Counted from the stretch's first letter, positions 38,844-52,329 are shown. The stretch: 64,000 bases of DNA from Amphritea japonica ATCC BAA-1530 (GCF_016592435.1 NZ_AP014545.1:496001-560000); one strand, 5' to 3'. Program-made: numbers and translations. Notes: generated from the sequence alone by a model not told the origin.

Positions 38844-40163
38844 ATGAGTAATCTACAGTCCCACTTCAATCAGCAGCTCGATACCTGTCGTAAAGGGACC
38901 CGGCGCTGGGTCGTAGGGCTGAGTGGTGGTCTTGATTCAATTGTTTTGCTGCACCTGGCGGCCAGATCAATCCCGGCCGATCAATTGCTGGTTGTAAATA
39001 TCGATCATCAGCTTCAACAACAATCATCACAATGGGCTGTTTTTTGTGAAAAGCAGGCCGCGTCGCTTAATCTTCCCTTTCAGTGCCTAAAAGTTGCTGT
39101 TGATGTCTCGGCCAGTATAGAGCGTGCTGCACGAAATGCGCGTTATAAGGCGTTTGAGGGGCTGCTTCAGCCCGGTGATTGCTTGCTGCTGGCGCACCAT
39201 CTTGATGATCAGGCCGAAACGATGTTGTTTCGATTGTTGCGTGGTACGGGCTTGCGTGGCCTGACAGGGATGCCGGTGACGCGTTTGCTTGGGCATTCGA
39301 AGCTCTTGCGTCCCCTGTTGAATGCGTTTCGCTATGAGTTGTTGAGCTGGGCGGAGCAAGAGCAACTGGAGTGGATAGAGGATCCTAGTAACAGTGAGCT
39401 GGTGTTTGACCGAAACTATCTTAGGCATGAGGTTATGCCGCTGTTGCAAGTCAGGTGGCCTGGGTTTGCCCGGCGTTGGGGTGAGACTGCTCGCTATCTT
39501 CGAGAAGCTGAACAGTTACAGAATGAACTGGCGGAGATTGATCTTGCCAGTGTGGGTGAACGGTCGTTACTTAATTGTGAGTCGTTGGTCAGCCTTAGTC
39601 GCCCGCGTAGAAATAACCTGTTGCGCTACTGGTTTAAACAGGCGGGCTTTTCCATTGGAGAGCGCCAGATTCAAAGTGTCTTACAGTTGGTTAATGCTGC
39701 AGCAGACCGGCAGCCAGAGCTTAAGCTTCCTGGATTAAGAGTGCTGCGCTATCAGGGTGTTATCAGGCTGCATCCGGACCTGCCAGAAACGCAGTGGGGT
39801 AATCGACCGGTAACTGAGAAAGGTCTTGAAACTCAGCAGGGCGTTCTCACTGTGCAACTGGACTCTGGAGAAACCGGTTTGCGTTCGCTGTCGGGAGTGA
39901 TAGTGCGAAACCGACTGGAAGGTGATCGGTGTCAGCCATTGGGGCGGGGTGGTTCCTGTAGTCTGAAAAAGTTATTTCAGGAACATAATGTTCCTCCCTG
40001 GCAGCGAAATTCATGGCCTGTTTGTGTTGTAGAAGAGGAAATTGTTGCTTTGCCGGGAATCTGTGTTTGTGATGGCTGGCAGAGTGAAAAAAAAGGCCAT
40101 GGTTTTACGCTGAAATGGTCACCAACTGCATTGTCTGTCAGAGTCGATTCTGATACCCTGTAG
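38844..40163 (+). CDS. tilS: tRNA(Ile)-lysidine synthetase
   Basis: TilS converts the wobble C of tRNA-Ile(CAU) to lysidine so that it reads AUA. This 439-residue protein (E. coli 432) has the PP-loop ATP motif SGGLDS (27-32), LLLAHHLDDQAETMLFRLLRG, and the C-terminal TilS domains (about 225-310 and 350-439). The accA-tilS-pyrG order matches Pseudomonas. The gene ends 66 bases before pyrG. Confidence 0.95.
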   Translation: MSNLQSHFNQQLDTCRKGTRRWVVGLSGGLDSIVLLHLAARSIPADQLLVVNIDHQLQQQSSQWAVFCEKQAASLNLPFQCLKVAVDVSASIERAARNARYKAFEGLLQPGDCLLLAHHLDDQAETMLFRLLRGTGLRGLTGMPVTRLLGHSKLLRPLLNAFRYELLSWAEQEQLEWIEDPSNSELVFDRNYLRHEVMPLLQVRWPGFARRWGETARYLREAEQLQNELAEIDLASVGERSLLNCESLVSLSRPRRNNLLRYWFKQAGFSIGERQIQSVLQLVNAAADRQPELKLPGLRVLRYQGVIRLHPDLPETQWGNRPVTEKGLETQQGVLTVQLDSGETGLRSLSGVIVRNRLEGDRCQPLGRGGSCSLKKLFQEHNVPPWQRNSWPVCVVEEEIVALPGICVCDGWQSEKKGHGFTLKWSPTALSVRVDSDTL

Positions 40164-40176
40164 CCCCATCTTTACT

Positions 40177-41861
<1,685 letters not shown>

Positions 41862-41887
41862 AGACTAAATAAATTTTAGGAGTTTGA

Positions 41888-43186
<1,299 letters not shown>

Positions 43187-43210
43187 TTTTTAACTGATCT
43201 GTGAAATACT

Positions 43211-43236
43211 AAGGGGGCTTGATGCTCCCTTTTTTA
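43211..43236 (+). terminator. Terminator after eno
   Basis: AGGGGGC pairs with GCTCCCT (one G-T pair), followed by T's. It separates the highly expressed eno from ftsB. Confidence 0.75.
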
Positions 43237-43268
43237 TTATAAACACCGAGTAAGAGTGCTGCCTGACT

Positions 43269-43592
43269 GTGTTTCGCCTGAGTTTGTTTCATTGGATTAT
43301 GTTGTTACTGCTGGTCTGTCTGATCGGGCTGCAGTATCGGCTATGGTTTGGTGAAGCCAATCTTGGTGAAGTTCAGGTGCTGCAACAGGAGATTGAACGG
43401 CAACGATCTGAGAACGACCTTTTGGTGAATAGAAACCACCAGTTAGATGCTGAGGTTAAAGACCTCAAGCAGGGACTGGAGGCGCTGGAAGAGCGGGCTC
43501 GGAATCAGCTGGGTATGGTGAAAGAGGGTGAGTCTTTCTTTCAGCTGGTTCCCACATTGCCGGAACGATCGCCGACCAATACCGGCCAGTAA
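43269..43592 (+). CDS. ftsB: Cell division protein FtsB (GTG start)
   Basis: FtsB is a short bitopic divisome protein that works with FtsL and FtsQ. The 107-residue protein has a cytoplasmic stub, one membrane helix (about 7-22, FHWIMLLLLVCLIGLQ), then a periplasmic coiled coil (about 38-75) ending in ALEERARNQLGMVKEGESFF, the usual FtsB end. The start codon is GTG. In most relatives ispD follows directly; here truD begins 16 bases after the stop. Confidence 0.93.
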   Translation: MFRLSLFHWIMLLLLVCLIGLQYRLWFGEANLGEVQVLQQEIERQRSENDLLVNRNHQLDAEVKDLKQGLEALEERARNQLGMVKEGESFFQLVPTLPERSPTNTGQ

Positions 43593-43608
43593 TGGAACCA
43601 TAGCGTTA

Positions 43609-44661
43609 ATGAATTTCCCATCTGAGTTAAATTATCTCTACGGTGAACCGGCATCTTCCGCTGTTATCCGCACCCAGCCTGATGATTTCAGAGTCACAGA
43701 AGATCTGTCATTTGAGCCTGAAGGCAGCGGTGACCATGTATTCTTATATATCCGTAAAACCGGTGAGAATACTGACTGGGTGGCTCGCCAGCTAGCGCAT
43801 TTCTGTCAGGTCAGTCCTCGTGAAGTGGGCTATGCCGGAAAAAAAGATCGCCATGCGGTGACTGAACAGTGGTTTAGCGTACATCTGCCGGGACGTTCGC
43901 CGCTTACCTGGTCATTGTTTGAAACCGATACAATTAAAGTACTTAAAGCGGTCAAGCATACCCGTAAACTACGCTTGGGAAGTCTCACCGGAAACCGGTT
44001 TCAGATCCGCCTGCGACAGGTAACGGAAGCTGATGCGCTTCCAGGTAGAGCCGAGCAGATCAAAAAGGGTGTGCCTAATTATTTTGGCGAGCAACGTTTT
44101 GGGCATCATCAGGGCAACCTGACTAAAGGTGCCGCTTTGATTGCCGGTAAGTTGAAAGAGCGACAGCGGCATAAGAAAGGTCTCTATATTTCAGCAGTAC
44201 GCTCCTTTATGTTTAACCAGCTGGTATCTCAGCGTATCGAACAAGAGCTTTATGCTGCGCCTATGGCGGGTGACGTGTTGATGATCAATGGTAGTCAGAG
44301 CTGTTTTGTATATGATCCTGAAGACGCTGCTATAGCATCACGTTTATCCGCGGGTGAATTACATCTGACGGCGGCTATGTGGGGTCGGGGCCGTTCAATC
44401 TGTACTGATGTTGCGGCCGAATGGGAAGCCAGGCAATTGCAGGAGTGGCAGGAGCAGTTAGAAGGCCTGGAGCGTTTGGGGCTGAATCAGGAGCGTCGCG
44501 CTGCGCGATTATTGCCTGGTAATCTGGTGGTTGAACGAGAGGCTGAAGATCAGTTTGTGGTGTCGTTTGATCTTCCTGCAGGTAGCTTTGCAACCAGTGT
44601 CCTACGTGAGCTGGTACAAGTTAGCTCAGCGGCAGGTCCTAAGGAAGTGGAGACGGAATAA
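43609..44661 (+). CDS. truD: tRNA pseudouridine(13) synthase
   Basis: TruD makes pseudouridine 13 in tRNA-Glu. The frame is open from 43528, but ATG 43609 (MNFPSELNYLYGEPASSAVI) gives 350 residues (E. coli 349). The catalytic Asp80 lies in GYAGKKDRHAVTEQWFS, at the same number as in E. coli, followed by NYFGEQRFG. It overlaps surE by one base. It directly follows ftsB, with ispD and ispF absent. Confidence 0.95.
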   Translation: MNFPSELNYLYGEPASSAVIRTQPDDFRVTEDLSFEPEGSGDHVFLYIRKTGENTDWVARQLAHFCQVSPREVGYAGKKDRHAVTEQWFSVHLPGRSPLTWSLFETDTIKVLKAVKHTRKLRLGSLTGNRFQIRLRQVTEADALPGRAEQIKKGVPNYFGEQRFGHHQGNLTKGAALIAGKLKERQRHKKGLYISAVRSFMFNQLVSQRIEQELYAAPMAGDVLMINGSQSCFVYDPEDAAIASRLSAGELHLTAAMWGRGRSICTDVAAEWEARQLQEWQEQLEGLERLGLNQERRAARLLPGNLVVEREAEDQFVVSFDLPAGSFATSVLRELVQVSSAAGPKEVETE

Positions 44662-45410
44662 TGAGGCTTCTGCTATCGAATGATGATGGAGTTCATGCTC
44701 CCGGACTGGAAATCCTGGCAAGAGTGCTGGGACAGGATGCTGAGCTGGATATTGTGGCACCTGATCGGAATCGTAGCGGTGCCAGTAACTCGCTGACCCT
44801 TGATCGCCCTCTGGAAGCGCACCATCATAAGAATGGTTTCATAGGTATTAACGGTACTCCGACCGATTGTGTCCATCTGGGGACCTCTGCTGTCTTTAAT
44901 GCTGCGCCTGACATGGTCGTTTCCGGGATTAATTGCGGCGGAAACCTTGGCGATGACGTTATTTATTCTGGAACGGTTGCGGCAGCGATGGAAGGGCGCC
45001 ATCTTCAGTTGCCGCCGATTGCTGTTTCTTCGGTTAGCAGTAATCCTCAGCACTATGATACGGCAGCGGAAGTAGTCAGGCAGCTGATAAAAGATATACG
45101 TAATCTTATCCTTGCCCCGCGCACGGTACTGAATATCAACGTACCGGATCTCCCGCTGGATCAGATTAAAGGGATCCATGTTACCCGGTTAGGGCACCGC
45201 TCACTGGCAGATTCGCCGGTCGAGTCGATTGATCCCAGAGGAGCGCTCCGCTACTGGATTTCAGGCGTCGGTGTAGCAGAAGATTGTGGGCCGGGTACTG
45301 ATTTTTTTGCAGTTAAATCTGGTTATGTTTCAATTACACCGATAAATATTGATATGACCCAGTATTCCGGAATGGATAATGTGGGTAACTGGCTTGAGGA
45401 ATTAACGTGA
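44661..45410 (+). CDS. surE: 5'/3'-nucleotidase SurE
   Basis: SurE (249 residues) is a metal-dependent nucleotide and polyphosphate phosphatase important in stationary phase. It has the active-site start [13 protein letters not shown] (Asp8, Asp9), [15 protein letters not shown], and [25 protein letters not shown] couples it to truD, and its own end overlaps pcm by 4 bases. Confidence 0.97.
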   Translation: MRLLLSNDDGVHAPGLEILARVLGQDAELDIVAPDRNRSGASNSLTLDRPLEAHHHKNGFIGINGTPTDCVHLGTSAVFNAAPDMVVSGINCGGNLGDDVIYSGTVAAAMEGRHLQLPPIAVSSVSSNPQHYDTAAEVVRQLIKDIRNLILAPRTVLNINVPDLPLDQIKGIHVTRLGHRSLADSPVESIDPRGALRYWISGVGVAEDCGPGTDFFAVKSGYVSITPINIDMTQYSGMDNVGNWLEELT

Positions 45411-46075
45411 ATAAGTTGCAGTTGCAGGGTATCGGGATGACCTCCCAGCGTACCCGCAGCAGGTTGGTGCAGCGGCTAAAGAATCAGGGTATTACTGATC
45501 AGCAGGTGCTGGATGTGGTGGCGGGTACGCCTCGTCATATCTTCATTGATGAGGCGTTGTCTCACCGGGCTTATGAAGATACGGCGCTGCCTATCGGCTT
45601 TAATCAGACAATCTCACAGCCCTACATAGTCGCTAGAATGACAGAGATTCTGTTGTCTGCGGGTCCTGTTGAACGGGTACTTGAAGTCGGTACCGGTTCA
45701 GGTTATCAGACGACAATACTTGCCCAATTGGTGGATAAAGTTTTCAGCGTCGAGCGTATAAAGCCGTTGCAGGATAAAGCCAGACAGCGGTTTTCATTAC
45801 TTAAAATCAGAAACATCTCTTTACAGCATAGTGATGGTGGCATGGGGTGGCCTGAGCGGGGACCTTTCGATGGCATTATGGTGACTGCGGCGCCTGAGGA
45901 GGTTCCGCCAGAGCTGTTGGCTCAGCTGGCTGTGGGTGGGCGCTTGGTTATTCCTGTTGGCGGAAGTCGGAATCAGCAACTTAAACTGGTTGTTCGGGTC
46001 ACAGAAACAGACTATGAAACCTCAGTTCTTGAAGGGGTTAAATTTGTACCGCTGTTAAGCGGTACGGTACGCTGA
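45407..46075 (+). CDS. pcm: Protein-L-isoaspartate O-methyltransferase
   Basis: Pcm methylates isoaspartate residues in aged proteins so that they can be repaired. The 222-residue enzyme has the SAM-binding motif [16 protein letters not shown] (91-106) and the family segment [16 protein letters not shown]. It overlaps surE by 4 bases, the usual surE-pcm pair. In E. coli the next gene is nlpD; here a DUF368 gene intervenes. Confidence 0.96.
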   Translation: MNKLQLQGIGMTSQRTRSRLVQRLKNQGITDQQVLDVVAGTPRHIFIDEALSHRAYEDTALPIGFNQTISQPYIVARMTEILLSAGPVERVLEVGTGSGYQTTILAQLVDKVFSVERIKPLQDKARQRFSLLKIRNISLQHSDGGMGWPERGPFDGIMVTAAPEEVPPELLAQLAVGGRLVIPVGGSRNQQLKLVVRVTETDYETSVLEGVKFVPLLSGTVR

Positions 46076-46099
46076 ACTAAAGATGTAATGGAATATTGA

Positions 46100-47038
46100 A
46101 TGAATACTAAGCGTACGATGCAGCAATATATTGCCTTGTTTTTCAAAGGGGTGATGATGGGCGCTGCCGATGTTGTTCCCGGTGTTTCTGGCGGAACTAT
46201 TGCCTTTATAACCGGGATTTATGAAGAGCTGATTAATACCATTAAGAGCTTTAATTTAGCGGCACTAAAAGTCTTGTTTACCAAGGGGCCAAAAGCTTTC
46301 TGGCATCAGGTGAATGGCAGTTTTCTCATGGTGTTGTTAGCGGGCATTATTGCCAGTATTGCTACTATCGCCGGCGCGGTGCTTTTTCTACTGGCGAATC
46401 ATCCTATTCTTCTCTGGTCGTTTTTCTTCGGTTTGATTCTGGCGTCGGTGTGGCTGGTAATGAGTCATATCGATAAATGGGATTTTAATCTGGTATGCAG
46501 CTTTATTTCAGGTGCTTTGGTGGCGTACCTGGTGACCACTATTGCACCTGTTAGTGTTGAGCCTACTGCGCTGATGGTATTTGTTTCGGGTGCCATAGCG
46601 ATTTGTGCCATGATACTGCCAGGTATTTCCGGTAGCTTTATTCTTTTATTGTTAGGTATGTATGCTCATATTCTTGCTGCAGTTAAAGGTGTTGATCTGC
46701 AGTTGATAGGTCTGTTTATGATGGGCTGTGTGGTAGGGATTATGAGTTTTTCGCGCCTGTTGAGCTGGATGTTTAGCCGTTATCATCAGATGACGCTGGC
46801 GCTTCTTGCTGGCTTTATGCTGGGTTCGCTGAATAAAGTCTGGCCCTGGAAATATACCCTGGCTTACACGCTCAATCGGCATGGCGAGCAAGTGCCACTA
46901 CAGCAGGAAAATATTTTGCCCTGGCATTTTGAGAGTATGACCGGCACTCCCTCCTATATGCTTTTAGCTGGTGCCTTGATGCTGAGCGGTATAGCGATTA
47001 TCGTTGTGATGGAGCGCTTTCAGGCAGCTAAAGGATAA
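46100..47038 (+). CDS. DUF368 membrane protein (polyprenyl-phosphate translocase family)
   Basis: This 312-residue inner-membrane protein has about eight hydrophobic segments. The DUF368 signature occurs twice, as expected for the inverted-repeat fold: GAADVVPGVSGGTIAFITGI near the N terminus and AICAMILPGISGSFILLLLGMY in the middle. DUF368 members (PopT in Staphylococcus and a Vibrio homologue) have been implicated in returning undecaprenyl phosphate to the cytoplasmic face. It lies between pcm and nlpD, 3 bases before nlpD, so it is probably co-transcribed with that cell-wall gene. The role here is inferred from the family. Confidence 0.85.
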   Translation: MNTKRTMQQYIALFFKGVMMGAADVVPGVSGGTIAFITGIYEELINTIKSFNLAALKVLFTKGPKAFWHQVNGSFLMVLLAGIIASIATIAGAVLFLLANHPILLWSFFFGLILASVWLVMSHIDKWDFNLVCSFISGALVAYLVTTIAPVSVEPTALMVFVSGAIAICAMILPGISGSFILLLLGMYAHILAAVKGVDLQLIGLFMMGCVVGIMSFSRLLSWMFSRYHQMTLALLAGFMLGSLNKVWPWKYTLAYTLNRHGEQVPLQQENILPWHFESMTGTPSYMLLAGALMLSGIAIIVVMERFQAAKG

Positions 47039-47041
47039 ACT

Positions 47042-47923
47042 ATGGTGAGAGCAGTTGCAGATTGCATCAAAGTAGCGGCAGTGGTTGTCGGTACTTTGAT
47101 ATTGTCTGCCTGTAGCTCAAATAGTCATTATTCCCCAGTGGATGAACGCTCCATTGGTGGCCGTCAACCGGTAAAAATTGTAACGAGTCAGTCACGTCCT
47201 GATCAGTATCGGGTGAGAAGGGGTGATACTCTTTACTCAATTGCTTTTCGTTATGGTTTAGATTTTCGTCAGCTGGCCCGCACGAATGGTATCAGTGATC
47301 GCTATGAGATCTATCCCGGTCAAACATTAAAACTAAAAGCTACCCCCTCCACGCGGTCCGTCGCGTCCAGTGTTCCTGCTAAACCATCTTCTAAGAAAGT
47401 GGTTTCAGCACAGAAACCAGTCGCTCCTCAAAAGAAAGCGAAGCTAGCTACTGAAGCGAGGCCTGTGGTCGTCAGGCAGGCAGCAGCTGATAGTAAGAAA
47501 ACAGTGCCTGCTCCGGTGGTGCGTAAAAAAGTAGCCTCTTCAAGCCGTGCTCTGAGCTGGCGTTGGCCAGCATCGGGTAAAATTATTCAGGGTTATAGTA
47601 GTCGCGGAAAGGTTAATAAAGGTATTAACTTTGCGGGGACTAAGGGTGATCCAGTGAGGGCGGCTGAAGCAGGTAAGGTGGTGTATGCCGGTAGTGGTTT
47701 GCTTGGGTATGGAAAGCTTGTCATTATTAATCACAATCAGAAATACCTGAGTGCTTATGCTCATAACAGTCGCATTCATGTAAAAGAAAATGATATGGTA
47801 AAAATAGGCGACAAAATTGCTGAGATAGGCAGCAGTGGAGCTGCCCGTACAATGCTGCATTTTGAGATCCGTAAAGATGGCCAACCTGTGGATCCAATGA
47901 AGTATCTGCCGCGTAAAAGATAA
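47042..47923 (+). CDS. nlpD: NlpD, LysM/LytM lipoprotein activator of amidase
   Basis: NlpD activates the cell-separation amidase AmiC. The 293-residue lipoprotein has lipobox LSAC (Cys24), a LysM domain (about 56-100, YRVRRGDTLYSIAFRYG), a Lys/Ala/Pro/Val linker (100-165) and a C-terminal LytM (M23) domain. The zinc ligands are degenerate: NKGINFAG replaces the HxxxD segment, and AYAHNS has one His only. It is therefore a catalytically dead regulator, as in E. coli. The rpoS promoter probably lies inside this gene, as in relatives. Confidence 0.94.
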   Translation: MVRAVADCIKVAAVVVGTLILSACSSNSHYSPVDERSIGGRQPVKIVTSQSRPDQYRVRRGDTLYSIAFRYGLDFRQLARTNGISDRYEIYPGQTLKLKATPSTRSVASSVPAKPSSKKVVSAQKPVAPQKKAKLATEARPVVVRQAAADSKKTVPAPVVRKKVASSSRALSWRWPASGKIIQGYSSRGKVNKGINFAGTKGDPVRAAEAGKVVYAGSGLLGYGKLVIINHNQKYLSAYAHNSRIHVKENDMVKIGDKIAEIGSSGAARTMLHFEIRKDGQPVDPMKYLPRKR

Positions 47924-47992
47924 ACACATCATTAATTGTAAAAATCTGTAACTAATAAGAATATAAGAAAAAGGTTACTCGGGGTTATCGCA

Positions 47993-48985
47993 ATGGAAAA
48001 TGTAGAAAATAGCGAGCAGGACCTGGATCAGGTAGCGGTTGATTCAGATGCAAAGGATAAAGCAAAAGCCAAACCAGGCGCAGATCCTGCCTTTTTAAAT
48101 AGCGGGCGCGGCAAGGGCAGTATGGCTCATAACGACCTGCTTAATGCTAAATCTCTGGACGCCACGCAACTGTATTTGAATGAGATCGGCTTCTCACCGC
48201 TGCTGACTGCGGAGGAGGAAGTCTACTTCTCTCGTCGAGCCCTGAAAGGGGATGAAGCGTCCCGTAAACGCATGATTGAAAGTAATTTACGTCTGGTGGT
48301 GAAAATTGCCCGTCGTTACATCAATCGCGGACTTACTCTGCTGGATCTTATTGAAGAGGGTAATCTGGGACTGATCAGGGCGGTAGAGAAATTTGACCCT
48401 GAGCGCGGGTTTCGTTTTTCTACCTATGCTACCTGGTGGATACGCCAGACGATTGAACGGGCAATTATGAATCAGACCCGGACTATTCGTTTACCCATTC
48501 ATGTAGTGAAAGAACTCAATGTTTATCTGCGTGCTGCCCGTGAGCTGGCGCAGAAGCTTGATCATGAACCGACGGTTGAAGAGATCGCTGATGCAGTCGA
48601 TAAACCGGTAGAAAATGTCGAAAAGATGTTCGGACTGAATGAGCGGGTTACCTCGGTGGATGTCCCTGTGGGTAAAGATTCTGACAAAATGTTGTTGGAA
48701 ACGATTGCTGATGAAGAGTCGTCAGATCCGGAGACGTTGCTTCAAAAATCCAATATTAGCGGCAATCTTGAAAACTGGTTGAGTTTATTACCTGAGAAGC
48801 ACTCAGAGGTTCTGTCTCGTCGTTTTGGGTTGCGGGGATATGAGATGAGCACGCTGGAAGAAGTAGGCAAAGAGATCGGCTTGACCCGGGAGAGGGTGCG
48901 ACAGATTCAGGTAGAAGCGCTACGTAAACTGCGCGAAATTGTTGAACGTAACGGTTTAAGTGGCGAAGATCTGCTAAAAGAATAG
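47993..48985 (+). CDS. rpoS: RNA polymerase sigma factor RpoS
   Basis: This 330-residue stationary-phase/general stress sigma factor (E. coli RpoS is also 330) has region 1.2 ([20 protein letters not shown]), region 2 ([40 protein letters not shown]), region 3 and region 4.2 with the -35-binding helix [18 protein letters not shown]. The long spacer to nlpD (69 bases) and the position after nlpD are conserved. A shared terminator separates it from the convergent mutS. Confidence 0.97.
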   Translation: MENVENSEQDLDQVAVDSDAKDKAKAKPGADPAFLNSGRGKGSMAHNDLLNAKSLDATQLYLNEIGFSPLLTAEEEVYFSRRALKGDEASRKRMIESNLRLVVKIARRYINRGLTLLDLIEEGNLGLIRAVEKFDPERGFRFSTYATWWIRQTIERAIMNQTRTIRLPIHVVKELNVYLRAARELAQKLDHEPTVEEIADAVDKPVENVEKMFGLNERVTSVDVPVGKDSDKMLLETIADEESSDPETLLQKSNISGNLENWLSLLPEKHSEVLSRRFGLRGYEMSTLEEVGKEIGLTRERVRQIQVEALRKLREIVERNGLSGEDLLKE

Positions 48986-49000
48986 CTGCAATTATATGTT

Positions 49001-49039
49001 AAAAAGGCCTTGGGTATAGTGATACCCAAGGCCTTTTTT
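49001..49039. terminator. Bidirectional terminator between rpoS and mutS
   Basis: A 17-bp perfect stem (AAAAAGGCCTTGGGTAT, 49001-49017) with loop AGTG, with A-run and T-run on either side. It serves both convergent genes. Confidence 0.93.
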
Positions 49040-49052
49040 GGTTTGGTTTGGT

Positions 49053-51644
49053 TTAGTGTCTTTCCGCGGCTTTCTTGAGGCTGTATACCAGTTCCAGTGC
49101 TTGTCTGGGAGTAAGGTTATCAGGTTCAAGTGTTTTTAGTTGTTCCAGAGCGGGGTGAGGCTTGGGCGCGACGAATAGATCATCCTGGACAGGCGGAGGT
49201 TGGCGGCGCTGTTCGGCCTGGCCGGTATCCTCTTCTAGTTGTACTAACTTTTGTCTTGCGCGGAGGATGACGTGTTCTGGTACACCGGCTAGCTGCGCTA
49301 CTTGAAGGCCATAGCTTTGGCTGGCAGGACCGTCCTGAACTTCATGCATAAAAACGATATGATCCTGGTGCTCCATAGCGGTCAGGTGAACATTAAAGAC
49401 CCCCTGACACAGCTCTGGTAACACGGTTAGCTCAAAATAATGGGTGGCAAAGAGCGTCATTGCTTTAACGTCATTGGCAAGGTATTCGGCGGCAGACCAG
49501 GCTAGAGATAAGCCATCGAAGGTACTGGTACCGCGACCCACTTCATCCATCAGTACCAGACTTTGTTCGGTGGCGTTATGCAGAATGTTGGCGGTTTCCG
49601 TCATCTCCACCATAAAAGTAGAGCGCCCGCCGGCCAGATCATCAGAAGATCCCATACGGGTAAAAATGCGGTCTACCAGCCCGATGGATGCAGCCTGCGC
49701 CGGGACGTAGCTACCGATGTGAGCCAGCAGGGTGATCAGGGCTGTCTGGCGCATGTAAGTAGATTTACCACCCATGTTGGGGCCGGTAATAATCAGCATT
49801 TGCCGTTCAGGTGACAGACTAAGGTTGTTAGCGACAAAGGGATCATCCAGTACGTCTTCAACAACCGGGTGACGACCTGAGGTAATGTTAATTGAAGGGG
49901 CTTCGGTTAGTTCGGGTGCGACATAATCAAGACTATCGGCTCGTTCGGCAAGGTTGGCAAGTACATCAAGTTCTGCAAGGGCTGCAGCACTGTCCTGTAA
50001 GTCGGCAAGTTGGGCTGCAAGGGTTTCTACCAATGCTTCATAAAGCGCTTTTTCGCGTCCCAGTGCTCTGCTCTTAGCGCTGAGGGCTTTGTCTTCAAAC
50101 TCTTTGAGTTCCGGTGTGATATAGCGTTCAGCATTTTTCAGGGTTTGACGGCGGATATAGTCTGCTGGTATTTCCGCGTTTTGCGCTTTGCCAATTTCGA
50201 TGAAATAACCATGCACACGGTTATAGCCTACTTTAAGCGTGGCTATCCCGGTGCGCTCTCGCTCTCGGGTTTCAAGTTCTACCAGATAAGCGCCGGCATT
50301 TTCGCTCAGGCCTCTCAGTTCATCTAGTTCGGCATCGTAGCCGTTGGCTATGACCCCGCCATCGCGAATGACGACAGGAGGGTTTTCAATAATAGCCTTA
50401 GTTAACAGCTCGCTTAACTCAGGAAAAGTGCTGGCCGTTTCTTTCAGGTCGTTGAGAAGAGGTGCCTGCGCTGTGTCTAATAGATCTTGTAGCTCAGGCA
50501 AAACTTGAAAGGCATTTTTAAGTCGTTCCAGATCACGGGGGCGGGCAGAACGGAGCGCTACCCGTGCCAGTACTCGTTCAATATCACCGATCTGTTTAAG
50601 AGAGGGTGAAAGTTGTTCAAAGCGATAATCACTGATCAGCCACTGCAGTACTTCCTGCCTTGATTTCAGTGTGTTTAAACAGCGCAGGGGGCGGTTGAGC
50701 CAACGACGTAGCATCCGGCTGCCCATCGGTGTGGCTGTTTTGTCGATCACAGACGCCAGGGTGTTATCCCGGCCTCCTGCCAGGTTTATATCTATTTCAA
50801 GATTTTTACGGGTAGCAGCATCAAGAATGACACTTTCATCTCGCTGTTCCAGAGTTAAGCGGCGAATATGGGGCAGAGAGGTACGCTGGGTGTCTTTGGC
50901 GTACTGTAGCAAGCACCCTGCAGCGCCTAGTGCAACGGGTAGATGATCACATCCGAATCCGGTTAAGTCTTTTGTGTGGAACTGTTGGCAAAGCAGGCGT
51001 TCAGCGGTTTCCAGTTCAAAATTCCAGGGTGCCTGGGGGCGAAGTCCTTTATAGACTTTTAATTGTTCCGATAATGAGTGCCCATCATTGAATAGCACTT
51101 CGGCAGGTTTAAGTCGTTCCAGTTCACCATGAAGTGCTTCTTCGCCTTGAATCTCAAGCAGGCTGAAGCGCCCGGTACTGATGTCGACAATGGCGATGCC
51201 GTAGTGTTGTAAATTAGTGTTAACAGCGATGAGAAGGCTGTCACTGCGTTCATCAAGCAGGGCCTCGTCGCTGAGTGTGCCTGGCGTGACAATACGCATG
51301 ACCTTGCGCTCAACCGGCCCTTTACTGGTGGCAGGGTCGCCGACCTGCTCACAGATAGCGACTGACTCGCCTGCACGGACAATTTTAGCAATATAACCAT
51401 CAGCAGCATGGTAAGGAATACCGGCCATCGGAATCGGCTCTCCCCCAGATTTACCACGAGCTGTTAGTGAGATGTCCAACAGCTGAGAGGCTTTCTTAGC
51501 ATCATCGAAAAACAACTCGTAGAAATCGCCCATCCTATAGAAAACCAACTGATCAGGATGTTCAGCCTTAATCTTAAGGTACTGTTGCATCATGGGTGTG
51601 TGTTCGGGTTTCTTTATAGAAGCTGTCGCTATATCTTTGCTCAT
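49053..51644 (-). CDS. mutS: DNA mismatch repair protein MutS
   Basis: MutS recognises mismatches. The 863-residue protein has the mismatch-reading Phe41-x-Glu43 in [13 protein letters not shown], connector, lever and clamp domains, then the ATPase with Walker [15 protein letters not shown], Walker [17 protein letters not shown] and the [10 protein letters not shown] motif. The C-terminal tail includes the beta-clamp and tetramerisation region. It converges on rpoS. Upstream of its start the sequence becomes AT-rich accessory DNA. Confidence 0.98.
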   Translation of the reverse strand: MSKDIATASIKKPEHTPMMQQYLKIKAEHPDQLVFYRMGDFYELFFDDAKKASQLLDISLTARGKSGGEPIPMAGIPYHAADGYIAKIVRAGESVAICEQVGDPATSKGPVERKVMRIVTPGTLSDEALLDERSDSLLIAVNTNLQHYGIAIVDISTGRFSLLEIQGEEALHGELERLKPAEVLFNDGHSLSEQLKVYKGLRPQAPWNFELETAERLLCQQFHTKDLTGFGCDHLPVALGAAGCLLQYAKDTQRTSLPHIRRLTLEQRDESVILDAATRKNLEIDINLAGGRDNTLASVIDKTATPMGSRMLRRWLNRPLRCLNTLKSRQEVLQWLISDYRFEQLSPSLKQIGDIERVLARVALRSARPRDLERLKNAFQVLPELQDLLDTAQAPLLNDLKETASTFPELSELLTKAIIENPPVVIRDGGVIANGYDAELDELRGLSENAGAYLVELETRERERTGIATLKVGYNRVHGYFIEIGKAQNAEIPADYIRRQTLKNAERYITPELKEFEDKALSAKSRALGREKALYEALVETLAAQLADLQDSAAALAELDVLANLAERADSLDYVAPELTEAPSINITSGRHPVVEDVLDDPFVANNLSLSPERQMLIITGPNMGGKSTYMRQTALITLLAHIGSYVPAQAASIGLVDRIFTRMGSSDDLAGGRSTFMVEMTETANILHNATEQSLVLMDEVGRGTSTFDGLSLAWSAAEYLANDVKAMTLFATHYFELTVLPELCQGVFNVHLTAMEHQDHIVFMHEVQDGPASQSYGLQVAQLAGVPEHVILRARQKLVQLEEDTGQAEQRRQPPPVQDDLFVAPKPHPALEQLKTLEPDNLTPRQALELVYSLKKAAERH

Positions 51645-52215
51645 TGTATGTATATCTTAGCGTTATTAAACGGTTTGTTAGATGAGTTTTGCTAAGGGCT
51701 GTGTTCTGACTTTATCTGCTTATTGGGCAGTAGAATATTGGCCTTAGAGTGGTTGGATCACAGTTTATCAAAAAGACAGATAATTATTGCTACAGATTGA
51801 ACTTTGATTGGTAGTTAGTAATTGAAAGTCTGATCAATTAATCGTTAGAATCTAAGCTTAAGTACTCCCTAAGCACTTCTTAAGTGGAGTAAGTCCGTAT
51901 GACTCAGGTAAGTTTCATTGCGTGAGATGAATTTAGATTTATATGAATCATCCCCTGTGATCATTGTGGAGGACAGGGTGTGGTAGACTTCGAGCTATTG
52001 CCAGCCTAGTTAGTTGATGGCTGCTTAGTAGCCTTTAACTTGTTTCAAAACCTATGGTATCGTAATCAACTTAGTACATAATTCATTCAGCAAAATCATT
52101 ATTCTCTGTATTTGTTGTCTACGGTTAGGTGATTGAGAATTATGATTATGATAGGAAGAGCTAAGACTTACGAGCTCCTTGAAATGAGACACGGATATTT
52201 ATGAAAGGAATCAAG
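51645..52215. other. AT-rich spacer between mutS and the capsule locus
   Basis: No gene is recognisable here. It must hold the mutS promoter and the capsule operon promoter. A possible imperfect hairpin (ACTCC to GGAGT, 51864-51890) has no T-run. A search by eye for the JUMPstart/ops element that commonly precedes RfaH-controlled capsule operons found none. A 20-codon frame starting at 52142 has no support. Confidence 0.6.
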
Positions 52216-52329
52216 ATGAAGTATTTTAATACCCAGATAGTTTGTCGGCATTTTTCTCAAATTTTGCTTCATTGTGAGATAGTGAAGACACCTGCCCTCT
52301 CTTCTTCAATAATTATAGCGTTAAAGTGA
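52216..52329 (+). CDS. Possible small upstream ORF coupled to the glycosyltransferase
   Basis: The ATG at 52216 is preceded by AAAGGA at a good distance (six bases) and opens a 37-residue frame that stops at 52329, eight bases before the glycosyltransferase ATG at 52338. The glycosyltransferase itself has no visible ribosome site, so its translation may rely on coupling to this frame. The peptide is basic at the start and mildly hydrophobic, resembles nothing I know, and could be a leader or chance. Confidence 0.35.
   Translation: MKYFNTQIVCRHFSQILLHCEIVKTPALSSSIIIALK

Noticed and set aside
47042-47923. NlpD as an active zinc peptidase
   Set aside because: The HxxxD segment is replaced by NKGINFAG, so the zinc site is incomplete and the protein is called as an activator only.
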